Of a DNA stretch of 5,759 bases, positions 5,401 through 5,759 are shown piece by piece (position 1 is the stretch's first letter; each line of letters opens with the position of its first letter). Source of the DNA: JBGTKH01 sp041744735. Lineage in GTDB: Bacteria; Planctomycetota; Planctomycetia; Pirellulales; Pirellulaceae. The stretch lies in contig JBGTKH010000642.1 in the NCBI GenBank assembly GCA_041744735.1, positions 1-5,759 on the forward strand, read 5' to 3'. A program made the translations under genes and the position numbers. The notes under the pieces were generated by a model. The model did no database searches. It saw only the letters and a program-made list of their open reading frames with translations, and was not told the origin of the DNA.

Positions 5401-5759
5401 CGTCCAGCGGATGGCCAGCCATCTCGGCCGGCTTGGCGATCGCGGCCCGCAATTCATCTTCGTTCATCGCGGGGATCATTACGGTCTGCTGTTCGCTGCA
5501 GATCAATGCGTTCAGCGCTTCGTGCCGTTGCGTTTCGCCAAGAAAGTCCGTGCGCAGCGTGATGACGATGCTGGCCCGGCCGCCGGGATCGCGCGCTGCG
5601 CAAAGCAGATTCTCGATGAACTTGGTCCGCTCGGCTTGGTCCGGACACAGCGAATAGATTTCCTCGAATTGATCGACCAGCACGATCAGCGGCGAATTGG
5701 CGATCTCGGGCAAAGCGTCGGCGATGCGGCGCAGGCCGTCATAGCGGCCATCGTCCGGG
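2411..5759 (-). CDS. nSTAND1 NTPase - membrane segment - HEAT-like - FGE/SUMF1-like protein, 5'-partial
   Basis: The frame is open to the window's right edge (15 codons precede the TTG at 5713), so the N-terminus, including Walker A and any kinase or effector domain, is missing. Numbering the TTG codon as 1, 1100 residues remain. Residues 1 to ~330 match an nSTAND1 NTPase: Walker B LIVLVDQFEE (9-18), TLRTDFLGE (52-60), GTLPLMQFAL (120-129), YREIGGVGGALA (146-157) and the arm VTHEALFDRWDQLNQWL (252-268). Residues 346-370 form one hydrophobic membrane helix with basic residues before it, suggesting a cytoplasmic NTPase and an exported C-terminal half. Residues ~380-800 are helical and HEAT-like (ALALGEY at 571-577, LALGEY at 725-730, NDPDPAIHSTAEW at 753-765). 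Residues ~808-1098 are an FGE-sulfatase fold: GYRLPTEAEWEYACRA (954-969), FGLFDMHGNVWEWCQD (1022-1037), RVLRGGSFNYG (1060-1070), YAGFRVAR (1090-1097). The paired catalytic cysteines of true FGE are absent, so binding rather than oxidation is likely. Planctomycete relatives often carry an N-terminal Ser/Thr kinase; that cannot be checked here. Confidence 0.88.
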   Translation of the reverse strand, partial: PDDGRYDGLRRIADALPEIANSPLIVLVDQFEEIYSLCPDQAERTKFIENLLCAARDPGGRASIVITLRTDFLGETQRHEALNALICSEQQTVMIPAMNEDELRAAIAKPAEMAGHPLDEAVVDLLIQDTKGREGTLPLMQFALTRIWDGFAQGKKAADTYREIGGVGGALAGEAQRIFDSLGDDESKADKGSLSRDQKIAKRIFLGLVQLGEGTRDTRRRAVVENLITVGEDAGDLDRVIRRFAGRDARLITLSSDERGHADTAEVTHEALFDRWDQLNQWLDENREDIRFSRRLDEAARTWDQQGRAVGDLWRPPTLDLLREYHTRVGNEMNPLQMDFYIASNQAEKARVAREQRQQLILRISVGLAAATAVAAIVMLIFALISRSSAIQARNDAISAQIDNLQSAEPNAVPLILATLKQLSAKDAQVVPLLRNSLDTKARSAIGMGRVQLGLLTVAGDQEQIPGLTQQMLQPDLKLDEFLMLRDQLAQYPDRLEMTELWSNLQEQEPATWLRRIAALAKFDPENEQWNEIGSDVAEQLVRQDSIMLGKWIAALKPVGERLVPRLEEIYGSQEPDRVSIRPNAALALGEYLAFKPTKIADLLIDHADNPQTFRPLVSSLPTAPLGIAERTFLTDENLARARVIDTLQRVLAERPPDPLTKENIPDHDRLLHRQANAATIFLFIGEADKLWPLLVASENPTLRTFLIHRFQILGVEPERFYPKIMDGTQPVSVQQALVLALGEYSPFPIGTGEFTMCTNHLLERFKNDPDPAIHSTAEWTLNQWWRDTRLTGVAEKMRTTMDQLSTTPRPQTEAHRWYVNSAKQTMVIIPAPGKIEIGWPKTEMYHEDNEQIHSMNIDWGFAIADKEVTKGEFRQFLQDTTYLALLDITAEDAAGIVKANANANASEPVVDFTWYEAAAYCNWLTEKELVLTEEQMQFDDKDPRCYKPNADGKFAEGMTIRDAIKCNGYRLPTEAEWEYACRALTGTRWSHGDAEELLDKYARYGQRKLGKMPVVREQLPAGEQLSVVGQLKPNDFGLFDMHGNVWEWCQDVYRSAHTTVTDAEDLTVGTESRRVLRGGSFNYGARIGRSASLDDVPPHYRYGYAGFRVARTYP
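2420..2536 (-). other. C-terminal variable-like segment of the FGE domain
   Basis: This encodes residues 1060-1098, from RVLRGGSFNYG to GFRVART. In FGE/C-type-lectin-fold targets of diversity-generating retroelements, the variable region sits between these two conserved blocks at the extreme C-terminus. Of the 26 codons from Phe1067 to Gly1092, 23 end in a pyrimidine, the pattern expected of adenine-mutated AAY codons. A C-ending codon preference in a GC-rich genome could also give this. No template repeat or reverse transcriptase is recognised in the window, so this is a positional and compositional hint only. Confidence 0.35.
3042..3065 (-). repeat. Hexamer repeat encoding an Asn-Ala run in the FGE domain
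   Basis: Four tandem units of GCNTTC on the plus strand (GCGTTC, GCATTC, GCATTC, GCCTTC). On the minus strand they encode the ANANANA run at residues 885-891, just before SEPVVDFTWYEAAAYC. The run lies in a loop before the conserved helix of the FGE fold and looks like an in-frame repeat expansion. Confidence 0.8.

Noticed and set aside
5711..5713. TTG as the start of the STAND protein.
   Set aside because: The frame is open beyond it to the window edge, and a start here would sit right before Walker B with no Walker A.
1..5759. CRISPR array, tRNA or rRNA genes, riboswitch.
   Set aside because: No regularly spaced repeats and no recognisable RNA gene landmarks were seen on either strand.

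Overview
The window looks like a piece of a planctomycete chromosome (Pirellula/Rhodopirellula-like). The main reason is the long minus-strand protein. It joins an nSTAND1-type NTPase, one membrane segment, a HEAT-like helical region and a C-terminal FGE-sulfatase/SUMF1-like domain, an architecture I associate with Planctomycetes. The lineage is inferred from gene content; no rRNA or other marker is present.

Layout. Positions 1-804 (+) hold the 3' part of an RluA-family pseudouridine synthase gene, open at the left edge. Its stop codon lies inside a short hexanucleotide repeat (790-819). A 109-base gap with a possible promoter follows. Next come two overlapping genes, a DUF433-type putative antitoxin (914-1291) and a DUF5615 PIN-like putative toxin (1288-1656), joined by an ATGA start/stop overlap. 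Positions 1659-2130 (+) hold the decapitated C-terminal part of a C45-family (AAT-like) acyltransferase/hydrolase. Positions 2149-2253 hold a second copy of the rluA 3' end with its own in-frame stop. After a 157-base intergenic stretch, 2411-5759 (-) is occupied by the large STAND/FGE gene, which runs off the right edge.

The most striking structure is the duplicated rluA tail: 87 of 96 bases match between 655-750 and 2149-2244, offset by exactly 1494 bases and in the same reading frame. The two copies bracket the toxin-antitoxin pair and the C45 remnant. The simplest reading is that rluA once ended near 2253, convergent with the STAND gene, and that a segment carrying the TA pair and gene debris arrived together with a diverged replacement rluA 3' end. 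The old end would then be a stranded pseudogene fragment. No integrase, transposase or RNA gene is visible, so the mechanism is open.

Functionally, the TA pair is a self-contained two-gene operon. The STAND protein is probably a membrane-anchored signalling or conflict ATPase, with a helical repeat arm and a ligand-binding (not catalytic) FGE fold at its C-terminus. Its last ~40 residues sit where diversity-generating retroelements place variable regions in related folds. No template repeat or reverse transcriptase is recognised in the window.
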